From Phlebotomus papatasi (lineage: Eukaryota > Arthropoda > Insecta > Diptera > Psychodidae), in contig NC_077224.1 in NCBI RefSeq assembly GCF_024763615.1, positions 79,122,712-79,186,711 of the forward strand: 64,000 nt of DNA, written 5' to 3'. A program made the position numbers and the translations under genes. Positions 44,371 to 56,416 of the stretch are shown one piece after another (positions within the stretch are counted from its first letter, which is position 1; each line of letters starts with the position of its first letter). The notes below the pieces were generated by a model that was given only the letters and a program-made list of their open reading frames with translations, had not been told where the DNA came from and did no database searches.

Positions 44371-46335
44371 ATTACTGAAAATATGTAAGTATTGTAGGTT
44401 CTATGGATTCTAGTAAGTTTTAAAATAGTAAAAAACAGTAAATTCTTTGTATTCTGAATTTTTCAGGTGCTAGACACTTAGTGGGGCTTTCTCCTGAAGG
44501 AGCATCCCTCTGTGAGTTTTGCTCGTCCTCCTGTTGGCTGACACAGAATCGTGGAGCATCCAACGCACACAACAACTCCCTGGGCATGACTGAAGACTGA
44601 ATTTATCTTTATCTTTTAGTTTAATGTTACTTATGTATCGGTTAAAAACGTTAAAACGATGCGTTCCTAAATAATTACAACGATCATTTTCTATACGTGA
44701 TTTTCCTTAGTATGTGTTGTAATAAATTTTAAGTAACTAAACATCTTTATTCATCTAATCAAGTAATTAAAATCGTTTTCCGATGGCATTAAGTAGGAGT
44801 CACAAGATCCAATATTTCACAAAATTTAGCTAACGTTGCCACCTATATTTTTAGTTTATATTAAAAAATCATCTCTTCATCTGGACATTAATTTAAAAAA
44901 AAATCATTATGTTTTCTTTGTTTAATCAAAATACTATATTTCACTGCAAATATTCCTACAATAACATTGAACCTAACCAACCTCAATCAATAAATATTTG
45001 CAAACTACATGCATTTATTTATAAATTTATAGTGTTCACTCATATGTAAATATTTGAACAGATGTTTAAAAAAAATATTTAATTACCATTATCTGTTAAA
45101 TATTTTGCTCACTAGTGGCAAATATATTAAAAGGCTTGCAAAAATGAGGAATATGAATATTACACGGCATAATTAAAAGCATACAGGACACAAACTTTTT
45201 GAATCCCTATTTTGTGTGATACGTGCCGCTCAAAATAGGATTTAAGCATGTGTTGGAACTCTTTTATATTTTGATATATTAGTACAGAAAAATGTATATA
45301 AATTCTCATACATTCAAAAAAAAGGCGAATGTGTCATTCCAAAATCATCCAACTTTCCATCAATCCTGGCCACACATAAAATAGTGAAAGCAGTGACGTG
45401 AATGAGAGTTGCACTTGGAAAAGTGGAACAACAGGGTTGGTGTTTGATGCCGAAGGATGTGGAAAATAGACCCAGTGGGTGGGTGTTAATTTATGCGAAT
45501 GAATATGGGGTGAATAGGGGTGGCCTCAGGGATGATTAATAGCTTGTGTTTACCTTGTTTGCAAACGAATAATAATGGGTGAACTCGTGTTAATGGAGGC
45601 ACAATTTTTCGTCTATGACTCCCTCCCGCCCTCATTCTGCAGCCCTTGGCGCATTATTAAATTAGATAGAGATTCCAGGGCATTAGATTGTGTCTCCCAT
45701 CTGGATTAAGTTGTTGAGGACCTAAACCAAATTCAAGCCCCTCAATTCTAGGAAGGGCTCTCTGTGGGGTGTAGTGATTCGGAAAAAACATCACAGCTAT
45801 TGTAATGCAAGTTACGTAGTTCTATTAACCATTCAATTATTACGATATAAACCTTGCATTTATACACAGAAGGTATTTCACTATATTTGGTTATAATTCA
45901 CTTATTTAATTCAGAACTCATTAAAAGCATCAACAAAATATTTGGATTAATGGAAACCCAGACCAAGAAAATTGATACTTCAGCAAGTTTGGTTTCAAGC
46001 TTTCGGACTTACAGATGCAGAAAATAAAGCTAATTAAAACAGGGTCCATTAGAATTCCTTTTAATGATTTTCAATCCCAAAGATTACTCTTAAGTTGAAT
46101 TTGTTGCTGAAATATCTCAAAAAATAAAATTTTCGGTGTCTTTATGACGTCGAAAATATTCAGAGATGTACGTGATTGAGCACTGAGCATTGTGAAAAAA
46201 CAGTTTTAGAAGTGAACGAACTCGTAAAACGGCCTTCAGACTAGCGGTTTAACCTTAGTTCAGAAAGGTTTTCAATTTTTGAATAAGAAGCAGACACACT
46301 GAATTTTATCTGTCCGGCCGTTACCAATGCCTAGA
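44371..46335. other. Unique-looking DNA; GC-richer block 45340-45790
   Basis: No coding frame or transposon end was found. The block 45340-45790 has balanced composition and dense transcription-factor-like words (GATTAATAG, TGTTTACCTTGTTTGCAAAC, GGGTGAACTCGTGTTAATGG, GCGCATTATTAAATTAG), which is how insect enhancers often look. This is a pattern impression only. Confidence 0.35.
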
Positions 46336-46570
46336 GCCTAAACGGTTAGAGATAGAGAGTTTTGATCTTCGGGGCATCTCCATAAGTTGCCCCTGAGACC
46401 ATTCACATGCCCCTTGTTTATTCCCCACCTTCCTTTACGCCTCCAAAACCTTGTTTTTTTTAGTATTGCTCGAAAACGCATTGTGCGATTTTTTTGTCAA
46501 TTTTAGATATGTATTTCTCACGTATTTCTCAGTATAATGGTCTCATGTTTGTACTCGTTGGTAGGGAAAA
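46336..46570. repeat. Dispersed repeat family C, copy 4 (diverged)
   Basis: The start AAACGGTTAGAGATAGAGAG with GATCTTCGGGGCATC parallels 29630-29670 and 2818-2860. The C-rich CCCCACCTTCCTTTACGCCTC stretch with AAAACCTTGTTTTTTTT then matches the second half. It is the most diverged of the copies. Confidence 0.5.
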
Positions 46571-46916
46571 CGTAAAAATTTCCGGGGAAGCATTTCTCGA
46601 GATTCTTGTGGCTTTTCCACAATTTTTGAACTTTTAACATTGCTAAAGGCAATTAGAGGTATTCAGGATGACGATCGGGAGGAACAATAAGGTGATGCAG
46701 CGCTGTAACTACCGTGTGAGGATAAGTCTGCAGGATTCTCGCACTTTTATAGGCACAAGACCTAGAAATTTTCTGATAAGCAGACTGAACCGGTTCCAAT
46801 CGGTTATGAATCAGTAATAAACGAATATTTATTCGAGAATAAATCATTTTACTCTAGAGCGATTTTGGACGATCTTTAAATTTTTTTGTTTCCCCCCATT
46901 TCCCCCCTTCCCTACA

Positions 46917-47095
46917 CCACTATTCAAGCTCTTAGGTCCTCGACAGACCTGAGGATTAGCCGAGAGATGGCTTAGCGTAATTGTATTCGAAATAATTCCC
47001 ATAATTCGAATAATAATTCGAAAATCCATCATTTTCCACTAAGTCGTCTCTCGGCTTAAGTCGTAGGGTGTCTAGGGCATTAGGCTCTAAGGTCT
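46917..47095. mobile_element. Short MITE around GCCGAGAGA inverted repeats
   Basis: The left arm (AAGCTCTTAGGTCC... GATTAGCCGAGAGATGGCTT) and right arm (AAGTCGTCTCTCGGCTTAAG... GGCATTAGGCTCTAAGG) are imperfect inverted repeats of about 55 bp with a perfect core GCCGAGAGA / TCTCTCGGC. The enclosed DNA is about 60 bp of ATTCGAA-rich sequence. Confidence 0.6.
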
Positions 47096-49039
47096 ATTTT
47101 AACCACTATGATGAAAATCCTTTAAAAAACTAAATACATCCATAAAAATAAATACCAAAATCTAAATTGATAAAATTATATTTTTATTGTGAGATAAATG
47201 CAATAAATAACAAAAAAAGGACTTCACACGTTAATAGCCGTACTTGGCGATCATTTGAGTGATTTATGAATCGATAAGGGGTTTACAGGGGTCAAGAAGA
47301 CTAAAATAAACTGCATATTTTCTACAAATTATTTATTCAGAATAATAAAAAAAAACAATTATTTAATTCAAGCTCTTACGCATATAAAAGCTATAAAAGT
47401 ATACCATATAAACTAAACTACTTTTTTAGAAATTTTAATTTAAATAATTTAAAAATTCAGTCATTGAGCCCTGATTTTTAAGATTGTTTTTGAAAAAAGA
47501 CTTACTTTTCGGTGGCCTTATTTTATCTGTGATCCTACAATTTTTTTTAATAAGACTTTGGAAATTGGATTAAGGTAAATGTAAGGAAATTATATTTTTT
47601 AATTAGGAAAGTTGAAAAGGATTTTCAGCACTGATATGAACAATGGATTTTTCGAATAATTGGAATGAGTCTCGGCTTATTGTTTTCTTATCTTATAACA
47701 TTCGATATAGAGACCATCATACATTGCGCAAAATTCTCGTCCAAAAAAAATATTTTGACGAAAATTTCTCAGAATATGTGGAAATCTTAACAAATAAACC
47801 CCTTGGAATGTCAATGTGTGATCCTGTGGGTTAAATTATTAATCACAGATACTGCAAGTCACGAGTTTATTCAGTAGACACTTTTCGCGTTAATTTCACT
47901 GGGGGCTGACTTGTGTCAATCAAGTGGTATTAGTGGATGAAGAGTTGTCTCATATTTGAGGTAGAATACCATACTAATTCGATAATAAAACTCATCATAA
48001 TCCACCTCTTAAAACCACCACTCAGTCTCATTCACATTTCCCTTCGGATGCCAGTCCACTTCGTCCCTCTTTCTCAAATTTCTCGGATAATTTTATTATT
48101 TTACCGCCACTTCATCCACAAACCCATAGGATACTTTGAACTCTCTTTCAGCCACAGTATATACCCTTGGGGTGGAATTTTAATTCGAATTTGTACCCCA
48201 TTTGCCATTGAGTATCAGGATAGAAAGGAGAAGGAGGCACCATGCAAGTTTTGTTGGCCAGCCTAGGAGTATGAGAAACATGCTAAAAGTGCAGAATAAA
48301 CTCGCACTAATGTGTAGATGCTGTGAGGGAGTTAATCGATTTTCAATGGGAAAACACCAGAATGAAAACACAAGCCCAACTTACCTGTATAAGGAGAATG
48401 AAAAAAAAGATCACGAGAGCAAGGTGGTACAAAAAAAACGCCGTCCCTTCTCGTCCTAGATGAGAAAACTTTCTCCTTTGCCTCTTATTAACGTTTTCCA
48501 CCCAATGGAGAAGGTATTGGAAAAGTTTTCCTACAAAATTTGCAATCATCGACTCCCGTAGCTATCCTCCAGTCACCTTTTTGCCCAACCGATATATGGG
48601 AGAAAATTTTAAATGCAAAGTACCACTCTTGTGGGAAACTTTATAATAACATAAAATAAATCAACAGGATTATTGTCGGTTTTACTTAAACTACTTTGAA
48701 TGATGTTTTCTCATAAGAAATACCATTACTGCTAACTTTTTACCAAATCAGTGGAATAATATTGAGAATTTTCATGGGAATTAAATTTAGCGTTAATGTC
48801 TCACGTCAAGGAAACGAAGTAAGAAATTGCGTGCGGAAAATCTTTAAGCAGAAATCAAGGGAATATTTGTGGAAATGACCATCAGTGATAATGAGGGAAT
48901 ATCGTGTTGATTGATTGACAAAATCCTAATGATGGTTCACACAATTTCGTACAGTGAAGTTGAAAATTTCTATTTTCTTCCCAGCAAGGACAACAGTACT
49001 GTTTTAAAATGTTGAAGCCATGATTTGATTAGTTTTTCA
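47096..49039. other. Mostly unrecognised DNA
   Basis: AT-rich up to 47880, then less AT-rich at 48000-48560. Apart from the exon-like segment at 48385-48549 (minus), no feature could be assigned. A plus-strand frame at 47937-48266 begins with ATG but has no motif. Confidence 0.4.
48385..48549 (-). CDS. Exon-like segment ending at a consensus splice donor
   Basis: On the minus strand an ATG at 48549 opens 55 codons beginning MIANFVGKLFQYLLHWVENV, with a basic patch (NKRQRRKF) and a hydrophobic stretch (FFLYHLALVIFFFILLIQ) that could span a membrane. It ends precisely at CAG/GTAAGT, a perfect donor, in phase 0. No convincing following exon was found at lower coordinates. Chance is a serious alternative. 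Confidence 0.2.
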
Positions 49040-49303
49040 TACACTATGAGAGTGAGAGAAATCCGAAAAAGTCAAAATAACCGTCCGGAAATGTTAATTT
49101 TACCCTGGAGTATTGATCCGAAAACGGTGTAAAAATTACCCTTTTTAGGTGTATTATGGGTTAAAGTCACCCTTCTTTCATGTTGAGTTTACCCTTAAAA
49201 GGTGTAAAATTAACATTAAAAATGTTGATATATTTTTACACTCAAAAAGTGTTAAAGTTATGACGAAAAAAAGTTAATCGGAGCCTCTTTTTTTCTCAGT
49301 GTA
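49040..49303. mobile_element. MITE family D, complete copy
   Basis: The body is 49042-49301 (CACTATGAGAGTGAGAGAAA to TTTCTCAGTG), TA-flanked, in the same orientation as 31710-31960. Internal landmarks GTCCGGAAATGTTAATTTTA, CCCTGGAGTATTGATCC and GTGTAAAATTAACATT are conserved. The left end has a short duplication of the GAGAG word. Confidence 0.85.
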
Positions 49304-49612
49304 CGCAGAAGAACTTGTTGAATGAGGTGCAGAGCAGCTAAGTCGTTGCCATTTGAATAGTTTAATTATCGGAAAAATAATATAATAGTAAAGAGGATGC
49401 GAACCGGGAATACTTACATCATACAGCAGATATTTTACCACAACGCAATGAGAATCCTAGATTAAAAATAAGTCAGAGAGTCATATCCAAATACAATGAA
49501 TATTATTAAGCATTTCGAGAAAAATTTATTTGCCTATTTACAACAAATTGATAAAAAATTACACATTTAACTAAGTTTCGCTGTGGTTTAGTAGAATATA
49601 AGTTTAAATTTG

Positions 49613-49897
49613 TAAGCCCAGATTTGGTTCACATTAATAATATTACTAGTTCTAAAAGGAAAATGAGCAACTGAAGGTACTACACACCCATCTATCAATT
49701 TTTTAGAGTGAACTGTTCATAATGCATCAACTGATGCTAAATCACTAATGTACTGATGTGCAAGAACACCATGTAAAAACCCTCACAACCCTCCTTGGGA
49801 TGAAACCTTTGAAATAAAAGATTAAGATTTGTGGGTTCGGCCATCGACTGGGTTAACAATTGTAGACTAGGCCGCACGCTATACACAAATCGAACAT
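49613..49897. repeat. Dispersed repeat family H, copy 2
   Basis: The copy runs from GTAAGCCCAGATTTGGTTCA to GGCCGCACGCTATACACAA and aligns with 13493-13795. It is more decayed; ATTTGTGGGTTCGGCCATCG and ACTGGGTTAACA are the clearest matches. Confidence 0.6.
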
Positions 49898-50091
49898 TTA
49901 AACTTAAGTTTACATATACCGGTTGAATTCTTAGGTTGGAAAAACTGAGAGGGCATGGACTATCTTAAGGCAACTATCCACCAGATTCCCTCGAGAGACC
50001 CAAGTCCACACGTCCTTCTCTGACGTTCTACACCAGACTCACTCTGTCGGCTCTCCAATTTCTAATTTTATTTCTAATTTTATTTGAAATA

Positions 50092-51105
50092 TACAGTAGG
50101 TGTCAAAAGTTTGTTTGTCTCATGTGTGATCGGGAAACCAGGTGCAAAAAATGATAGAAAGAATTACTTTTTCGAATTTTTCTTTTTTCAAATGAATTTC
50201 CTGTAATCCGTGATCTTATTTATGTATTTCGAAAAAAAAAATTAATTTTATACCATATAAAAAATTATTCTTTTCCAAAAGTGGATCATTTTTAATTCGT
50301 TAAAAGTTTGTTGCCTGATTTGAAAAAGTAATTCAAAATGGTCAAAACATGCAACCAACTTAATGTAAACCAGTTACATTTGGAGTTTATGTCATTTGAG
50401 AGGCAAATGGTGGGTTTGTACATTTCTAAACTTATCAATGGAAAATATATGTATATAAAAGTATTGATAAATAACAAGAAATAATCTGTTTTTTTTTGAT
50501 AATTTATAATTTAGGTTAAAAATTGAAAATTACAAAAAGTTAAAAAAAAGAAGGGAAATTGTCCAGATATAATGCCGAAATGAATCTTCGCCGTCAATTG
50601 TTTAATTTTATGGAAAATCTCTGATATACATAAAATCGTCAAAATAGATGGTGATAAGGCACAACCACATCTAAAAAACGCTACTGGCAGACCTAGGGTT
50701 TCGACTCAGGGGGTCGATAACAGCATTATAAGTATCTCTGATCTATTTACCATAGACAACTTTAGAAATGTCCAAACTAAACCCACCATTGGCCTCTCAA
50801 ATGACATAAACTAAAAATATAGCCGTTGTATTTTAAGTAAGTTGCATGTTTTTGACCCTTTTGAGTAACTTTTCAAATGAGGCAACAAATTTTTGACGCA
50901 TGAAAAATAAACAACTTTTAGAAAACAATTATTTTTTATATGTAATAAAATGAAATATTTTTTTCAAAATATTTCTAATATTATTTTTAAAATATTGTAG
51001 GCAACTAATTTGCAAAAAAAAATTGGAAAAAGTAATTTTTTCTATCATTTTTTGCACCTGGTTTCCCAAAACACACGAGGCAACGAACTTTTGACACCTA
51101 CTGTA
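50092..51105. mobile_element. Tc1-type element with IR/DR ends, internally deleted
   Basis: The body (50094-51103) is TA-flanked, with ends CAGTAGGTGTCAAAAGTT on both sides. An inner copy of the end word appears at each side (GTTAAAAGTTTGTTGCCTGA at about 50298, and the complement of AGGCAACAAATTTTTGACGC near 50880), which is the inverted/direct-repeat arrangement of some Tc1-type transposons. Symmetry reaches to TTTATGTCATTTGAGAGGC and its complement. Between the arms is a transposase scrap. Confidence 0.88.
50560..50750 (+). pseudogene. Tc1 transposase N-terminal scrap with GRPR motif
   Basis: Within the element above, GGC-AGA-CCT-AGG at 50686-50697 encodes GRPR, the linker motif between the two helix-turn-helix subdomains of Tc1/mariner transposases. 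It is followed by VSTQGVDNSIISISD, as in the family's 'GRPR.st...d..I..l'. Upstream is an eroded helix-turn-helix. The catalytic domain is absent. Stops interrupt the frame upstream. Confidence 0.65.
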
Positions 51106-53228
51106 TTTCTTAAGACTAGTCTTAATGAAAAATGTGCCCACCTACTTCAAAACTTATAACAGAGAGCATAAAAAAACAAAAGGCCCCTTCAAAAATATTC
51201 CTTATTAATTACTAAAATTTGAAAAATTTTATTTGAAAATAATAAGTCTTTTGAACTGTTCAAATTCATTTCAAAAAGAACAATTTATATTACATAAGAA
51301 CTTGCATAAGAACCTGTTTTTTTTTTAGCTTTAACAATTTAATAATATTATTATATTTGAAGATGCAGAATTCTTACTGATTCGCATAGATTTTCAAATC
51401 GATCACATCGAAAAAAACAATTAGTAAATCAATTATATTACTCAAAGTCAGTCTATAAATTTTTAATTTAACGCTCTAAAAACTTTAAATTTTCGATAAC
51501 GCTAAGTCTGAGTTATTAGGCGTGACTTAATACATTTTTTCTCAAACAGACAAAATTTAAGTTATTTTTAGTAGTTTTGAAATTATTTCAAATTCACAAT
51601 TATAATTTTATCTCAATTGGATGTAATGCAAATTTCACGGCTCTGTACTGTAAATTACTATAGATCCTTCCATCAATGTCTTGCGTCATTTCCTTCTGTG
51701 ACTGACTGAAAATAGAACAATGCGAAAGGAAACGCCTCAAGAATTTGAGAGATTCTGACTTAATAAATGAACCAGAGAAAACCTTACTTCAGACCTCTTG
51801 GGGCTGTTTATTAACACAATCCAATGATGGGCCCAGAGGCACGTCTCCTCTTGTTGATATTGCCATTCATGGCATTCCAATATCATACCTCAGGATCCTT
51901 GATTTGTCTTCTGTTGAGAACAACATGAGACGATGACGAAATAGATTCTTTTCTGTCTATAAAATTTCTTCATTATCACAAGGATATTGGTGAAATCAAC
52001 CAATTCCTCAGCAACATTTCACAGAACATTATTTGCCTTTATGTTGAGCCTGAGACAAAACAGAAAATCCTTGAGCTCAAGACATTCGTGGGTATTCTCC
52101 GCTGAAAACATAAAACATTGCTGGGACAATGAGAGGATATAACAAGGCAACTTTTCCCTCCAAACAATGTCCTGAAGCTGACCCACTTTGTAAGCCACAC
52201 ACAAGCACCCCCGAGGATGTTGATGGAGTCGTTATAGTGATCAGTGAATGAAAGAGGAGATTTTCTGGTAATCTCCGCTTGACAAAGTCTGCTTAACCTA
52301 TATATGATGTTATTATTTCTACTAAAAAGAGATGTCATTGGACAAGAAGATTTTCTTACCCGAAGACAAAAAACCTCTTAAGCACGCTACAAGGAAACTT
52401 TTCAAGTCGTTACACTTGTGTTGGGATTCTTGGCAAATTTTGAACAAAAGCACGGAAGCGAAGCTGGAGTTAAAGTTTCTGGAAATCTTTCTTTAATTCA
52501 ATACACTCGGATTTAGATTTACTTTTGCTATGTCAAAGAGAATTATATTCAAAAGTGCAATGTAGAGAGATGGTGGTTTGAGAATCCTTCAAATACATTT
52601 TCTTCATTTTCCTGAAAAGTGAACAAACTTGAAAAGTACATCTAAAATTTACGAGATCAAATTCACAATCTCACCTTTCACAACTTTTCAGATGGAGATG
52701 GTATCTAAAAAATCAAAAATCAATGAATTCAACTGACACCAAATGAATATTGAATCACTCACAAATCACTGCAGAACCGAGAGACGGTAATGGAAAATAT
52801 ATGTATGAATATATACATATATTCCTTGAATCAATTTGTGAATTAAGACTAGGTTGGATGCATAATTTAAAACGACACTTTTAGACTTTAAAATTCGAAT
52901 TTTGTTTTGCCTTCTTTGAGTAATATATTATTTAAAAATGCTTAATTTATGGAGGAAATTCACAAATTTATAATATACGTTTAGTCATACGTAAACATAA
53001 AACTATAATCTTTGCAGTGAAAGGTATTATGGAAAAGTAGCGTAAATGGTTTATAAATTAATTAAAATAATCTAAAAAAACTAGCAAATTTATCTAAATT
53101 TGAAATTTGCTACATTATAATATTATATTTTTATAGCTTTTGTTATATTTTAGGTGTCATAATGTAACCTGGCTTTATTCACTCTAAGAAGTGTCTTATA
53201 AGAATAAAAAAAAAAACAAATAATTCCT
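51106..53228. other. Unrecognised DNA
   Basis: The patch 51640-52400 is less AT-rich, with overlapping short frames (51745-51936 plus; 52019-52338 minus), but none carries a known motif. No transposon ends were identified. It could be unique host sequence. Confidence 0.45.
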
Positions 53229-53667
53229 GTCAAGTGCCCTAATCCGGGCGCTTCGCTATGTCGATCGTTTATGACTACGCTATCTAGACAATCCACTTAA
53301 AATAATATTTTTATTTTTATTTCCTTAAAACAGTCACTACAGTAGCATAATATAATAGTTTGAGAAAAAGCAAAAATAATATTTTTATCCATTAAATAAT
53401 AATTAACATCCATTAATGAATGTAATCGACTCATTTCAAACTTATGCCAGCTGTGTTCTGTACTAAAAACCTTCTTGCAGAGATATTTTCGCTAATGACA
53501 CCTGGTAGATTGAAAATATTTATTGTTTTTTTTTCCTTGTGAAAAAAGTATTTTAAATCCAAAGGTTTGATTAAAAGTGAAGTGCAATCATTCCCCTACA
53601 AGGTGAGTAAATCGATTTAAATGAAATAATAATATTTTATAAATAAATTAGTGAATTTGTGGCTGTT

Positions 53668-53868
53668 TAGGGGTAAGTGGACCACCTTTAAAATTGGGAT
53701 TTTTCTTCTATTTTTAAATGTAATTGAGCCATGTCATAATGTAATTAGCTTCTCAATCTCTTTGTGCAGCTAAATTATATCACGACATGGCTCAATTTTA
53801 TTTAAAAATAGATGAAAAATCTCAATTTCGAAGGTGTCCCGGTTTCAATGGTGCCCCACTTCCCCCTA
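53668..53868. mobile_element. MITE family E nested in the Tigger-like element
   Basis: The body is 53670-53866, TA on both sides. The left end AGGGGTAAGTGGACCACCTT and right end GGTGCCCCACTTCCCCCTA are inverted repeats; arms continue through AATTGAGCCATGTCATAATG and its complement near 53775. Related to 33066-33281. An open frame from 53787 crosses its right half and is a by-product. Confidence 0.82.
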
Positions 53869-53950
53869 CATTTTGCTCTAAAATGGTCGCTTCGCAAATC
53901 AATATTTCTTTCCGGGAAATGCATTATTCAGCACTGTTTTATCATTTCAG

Positions 53951-54455
53951 ATGCCGAAGGGACCAAAGGAAAAGATTCCTAAGAACACACCTTATTCTAA
54001 GGAAAATCTAAAGAATTCATTGAAGTGTGTACGAGATGGTTCTACCATAACCTGTGCATCCAAAATATTTGATGTACCAAGAGCGACACTGTACAACAAA
54101 TTGTCTGGCAGATACCCGGAAGAGTGACCCAATGGCAGGCCAACGACGCTTACAAAAGAACATGAAGAAGAATTTGTCATGTGGATCCAGGGATGTGCGG
54201 ATGGTTGGCATCCCATAGGCAAGGAGCAAATTCTGGACAACGTCAAAACCATCTGCGACACCTTCAAAATTCCAAACTATTTTACGGATTGAAGGCCTGG
54301 AGATGCTTGGTTCAGGAAATTTTTCAAGTGTCATCCAGAGCTCAGCATGCGCAAACCAAAGTCTCTCTCATTGGAAAGGGCTGTGGTTACTACTGAAGAT
54401 CTCACTAAATGGTTTTAGAATTATCGAGAATATGCTTGTAAATTGAGGGATTGAA
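53951..54455 (+). pseudogene. Tigger/CENP-B-like transposase N-terminal half
   Basis: From ATG at 53951: MPKGPKEKIPKNTPYSKENL, a psq helix-turn-helix (SLKCVRDGSTITCASKIFDV, PRATLYNKLSGRYPEE), then TLTKEHEEEFVMWIQGCADG and GWHPIGKEQILDNV, then PGDAWFRKFFKCHPELSMRK and SLERAVVTTEDLTKWF. This is the order HTH_psq then CENP-B-type second HTH ('P...W...F..rhpelslrk.e.ls..Ra'). Stops occur after PEE, after YFTD and after KWF. The DDE nuclease domain is not present downstream. The DNA-binding half is unusually readable for a pseudogene. Confidence 0.88.
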
Positions 54456-54700
54456 TTAAAAGACCATTTGAGCCAATTAGCGAACAGGCGATCCACTTAG
54501 TGAACGCTAACTTATTTCAGTATTATCATTATTTTACAAATTTTCTTTAATATTTTTGATATTTTTTACATTATGTTTCTGAATGAAACAGTGAATAATT
54601 CTATGGAATTAGAAGAAGTATAAGAGAATTTCATCAGTCTCACAACAAGCGTTTAAGTAGCACTCTATACGGAAAACGATCCGGTTACCGCACCTTACTA

Positions 54701-55721
54701 TCTTTATGGTAAGTTATTTATTAATTTATTCATTAAGTTATTATTTCTTATGGTTTATCTATCTTTTAAATATATTTAACGTCAGTCAAAATAGACTTAA
54801 AGCATATAAGACCTTAAGGCTTAAAGAGTAATATTTACTAAATCGTCCAAAATTAACGGTTAACTAACGGTTAATTAACGGTTAAGTCAGAATGTATGCG
54901 AAGCCTAAAAGCCTTCCCGTATATCTAAACTTTTAAGTCTTAAAAAAGTCTAGGCTTCCTTTCAGCCCTATCTTTCCCCTGGAATATTCTGGCTAAAACA
55001 AAAAGGTATTTGTAACGATAAGCCGATCAAATATTTCCTCAAAATCCTTATAAAACTGCACTTCAGCCTACCAGAAAACAATCCATGTAGGGGATGGATA
55101 GAGAAATTGCTGGGAAGTGACGCATTTAAGAGTTGGCAGGAGACTGCTGGTCAGAAACAATAAGCGTTCAATGGTTTTTGGGCTGATAATGGAACCACTG
55201 GCAAATCCTTTTTGTCACTCACTAAATTGCACTAATCCACGACAAAAGAGACAATGAATCTTTCCAGTGATTCGCTGCAACGCCACACAATCCTGGGGGT
55301 TAAAGGGGGCCGTGAGAGTCCGGAAGTGTAACAAATTGCCGGACTCAGTACTGATGCCACAGTATTGTGTGAAATCCTCTCGACAACCCAGACACTAACG
55401 AAATTTTCTGCCAGCTCTTGAGGCAAGGAATCGCCCACAAATTGGTGAAATTGTGGAGCGTCACACTCATGGTGACAGGATCAAGAAATTGGTGAATGGG
55501 GCATGACTCTGAACAATGTATTATTCAAACATTACTGGAGAGCACGTGAATATTGCACCCGGATACGTCTGGAATGTGAATTATTTAGTTTTATGATTAT
55601 ATTGTTTCATATTTTCCATAGCGGATTATTTCTGCATTGAGAATAAAACGGATGTAACAAATAAATTTAAATGGGTATCGGGAAAAGTTAAGCGGATATT
55701 AGTTGATCAATAAATTAAAGA
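54701..55721. other. Unrecognised DNA with an AACGGTTA cluster
   Basis: At 54856-54886 the word TAACGGTTAA occurs three times in a row with small changes (ATTAACGGTTAACTAACGG, TTAATTAACGGTTAAG). AACGG is a Myb-type core. The block 55080-55560 is less AT-rich, with no coding signal. Otherwise nothing is recognised. Confidence 0.4.
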
Positions 55722-56137
55722 TAGGGTAAGTGTTCCAAATTCCGACCAGCTTGCAATTTCGGCCACAGTTTTTGTTACTCGAATTTCCATTAATTTTTAG
55801 TTTTTGCACACTCTAGAGATTATACACAATTCAAAAAATAACAAAAAAATGTCGATTCCACGAACAATATGATCTGAAAAAGACATTGGAGATTTCCGGA
55901 AGGGCAAGGAACTATGAGATTGAGGGTGGCCGGAATAGGCAACAAATGCTATGTCAACATTTTTATTCATTTTAAAATGTATTAAGAAAGAATTTAGAGA
56001 AAATAAAGACGATAGAGTGTCTACAAGCTTCCAAGCAACACTACTTATAAAAAAGTAGCAAAAAAATCAATTTGTATTAAAAATATTACATTTCAAGCTT
56101 GCATGCAACTATGCCGAAATTTGGCACACTTACCCTA
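55722..56137. mobile_element. TAGGGTAAGTG MITE, uninterrupted copy
   Basis: The body (55724-56135, 412 bp) has ends TAGGGTAAGTGTTCCAAATT and TTTGGCACACTTACCCTA and is TA-flanked. It is the empty-site counterpart of the copy at 26724-27393: the target word appears once here as TTGCAATTTCGGCC (55750-55763), exactly where the SINE sits in the other copy. Non-coding. Confidence 0.9.
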
Positions 56138-56416
56138 GATTGGGGAAAATCATTTGAAAGTTTATGATTTTTAACCTTTGCAAACATGAATACTTATGTT
56201 TCTTAAGACTAATCATATTGGGTCACACGGAGAAACTCTTTTTATAAAATAATAATTCAGATTTTTCAAATATGATTAAGTACAACTTGTTCAACGAAAA
56301 AAATATTTTAAACTGTAGTGAAAAAATATGTAAAATTCCAAGATAAATGTCAAATTAAAAAAACTTTAGTCATTTTAAAAAATGAGACAACTGGAGAAAA
56401 CTTTTAATGAGTGATA

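Larger units (their letters stand above)
53229..54700 (+). mobile_element. Tigger/pogo-like transposon, 1.47 kb, decayed
   Basis: The left end TCAAGTGCCCTAATCCGGGC and the right end, whose complement begins AGTAAGGTGCGGTAACCGGA, are related but not perfect inverted repeats. The terminal regions match the MITE at 37657-38042 almost base for base in order. The transposase lies at 53951-54455. A family E MITE is nested at 53670-53866, between the left end and the transposase. The catalytic half of the transposase is missing, so this is itself a truncated copy. Confidence 0.82.

Noticed and set aside
46653..46847. Minus-strand 64-codon frame
   Set aside because: Lies next to the diverged family C repeat and has no motif.
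53787..54011. Plus-strand 74-codon frame before the Tigger-like transposase
   Set aside because: Its first half is the nested MITE arm and its second half overlaps the transposase start in another frame.
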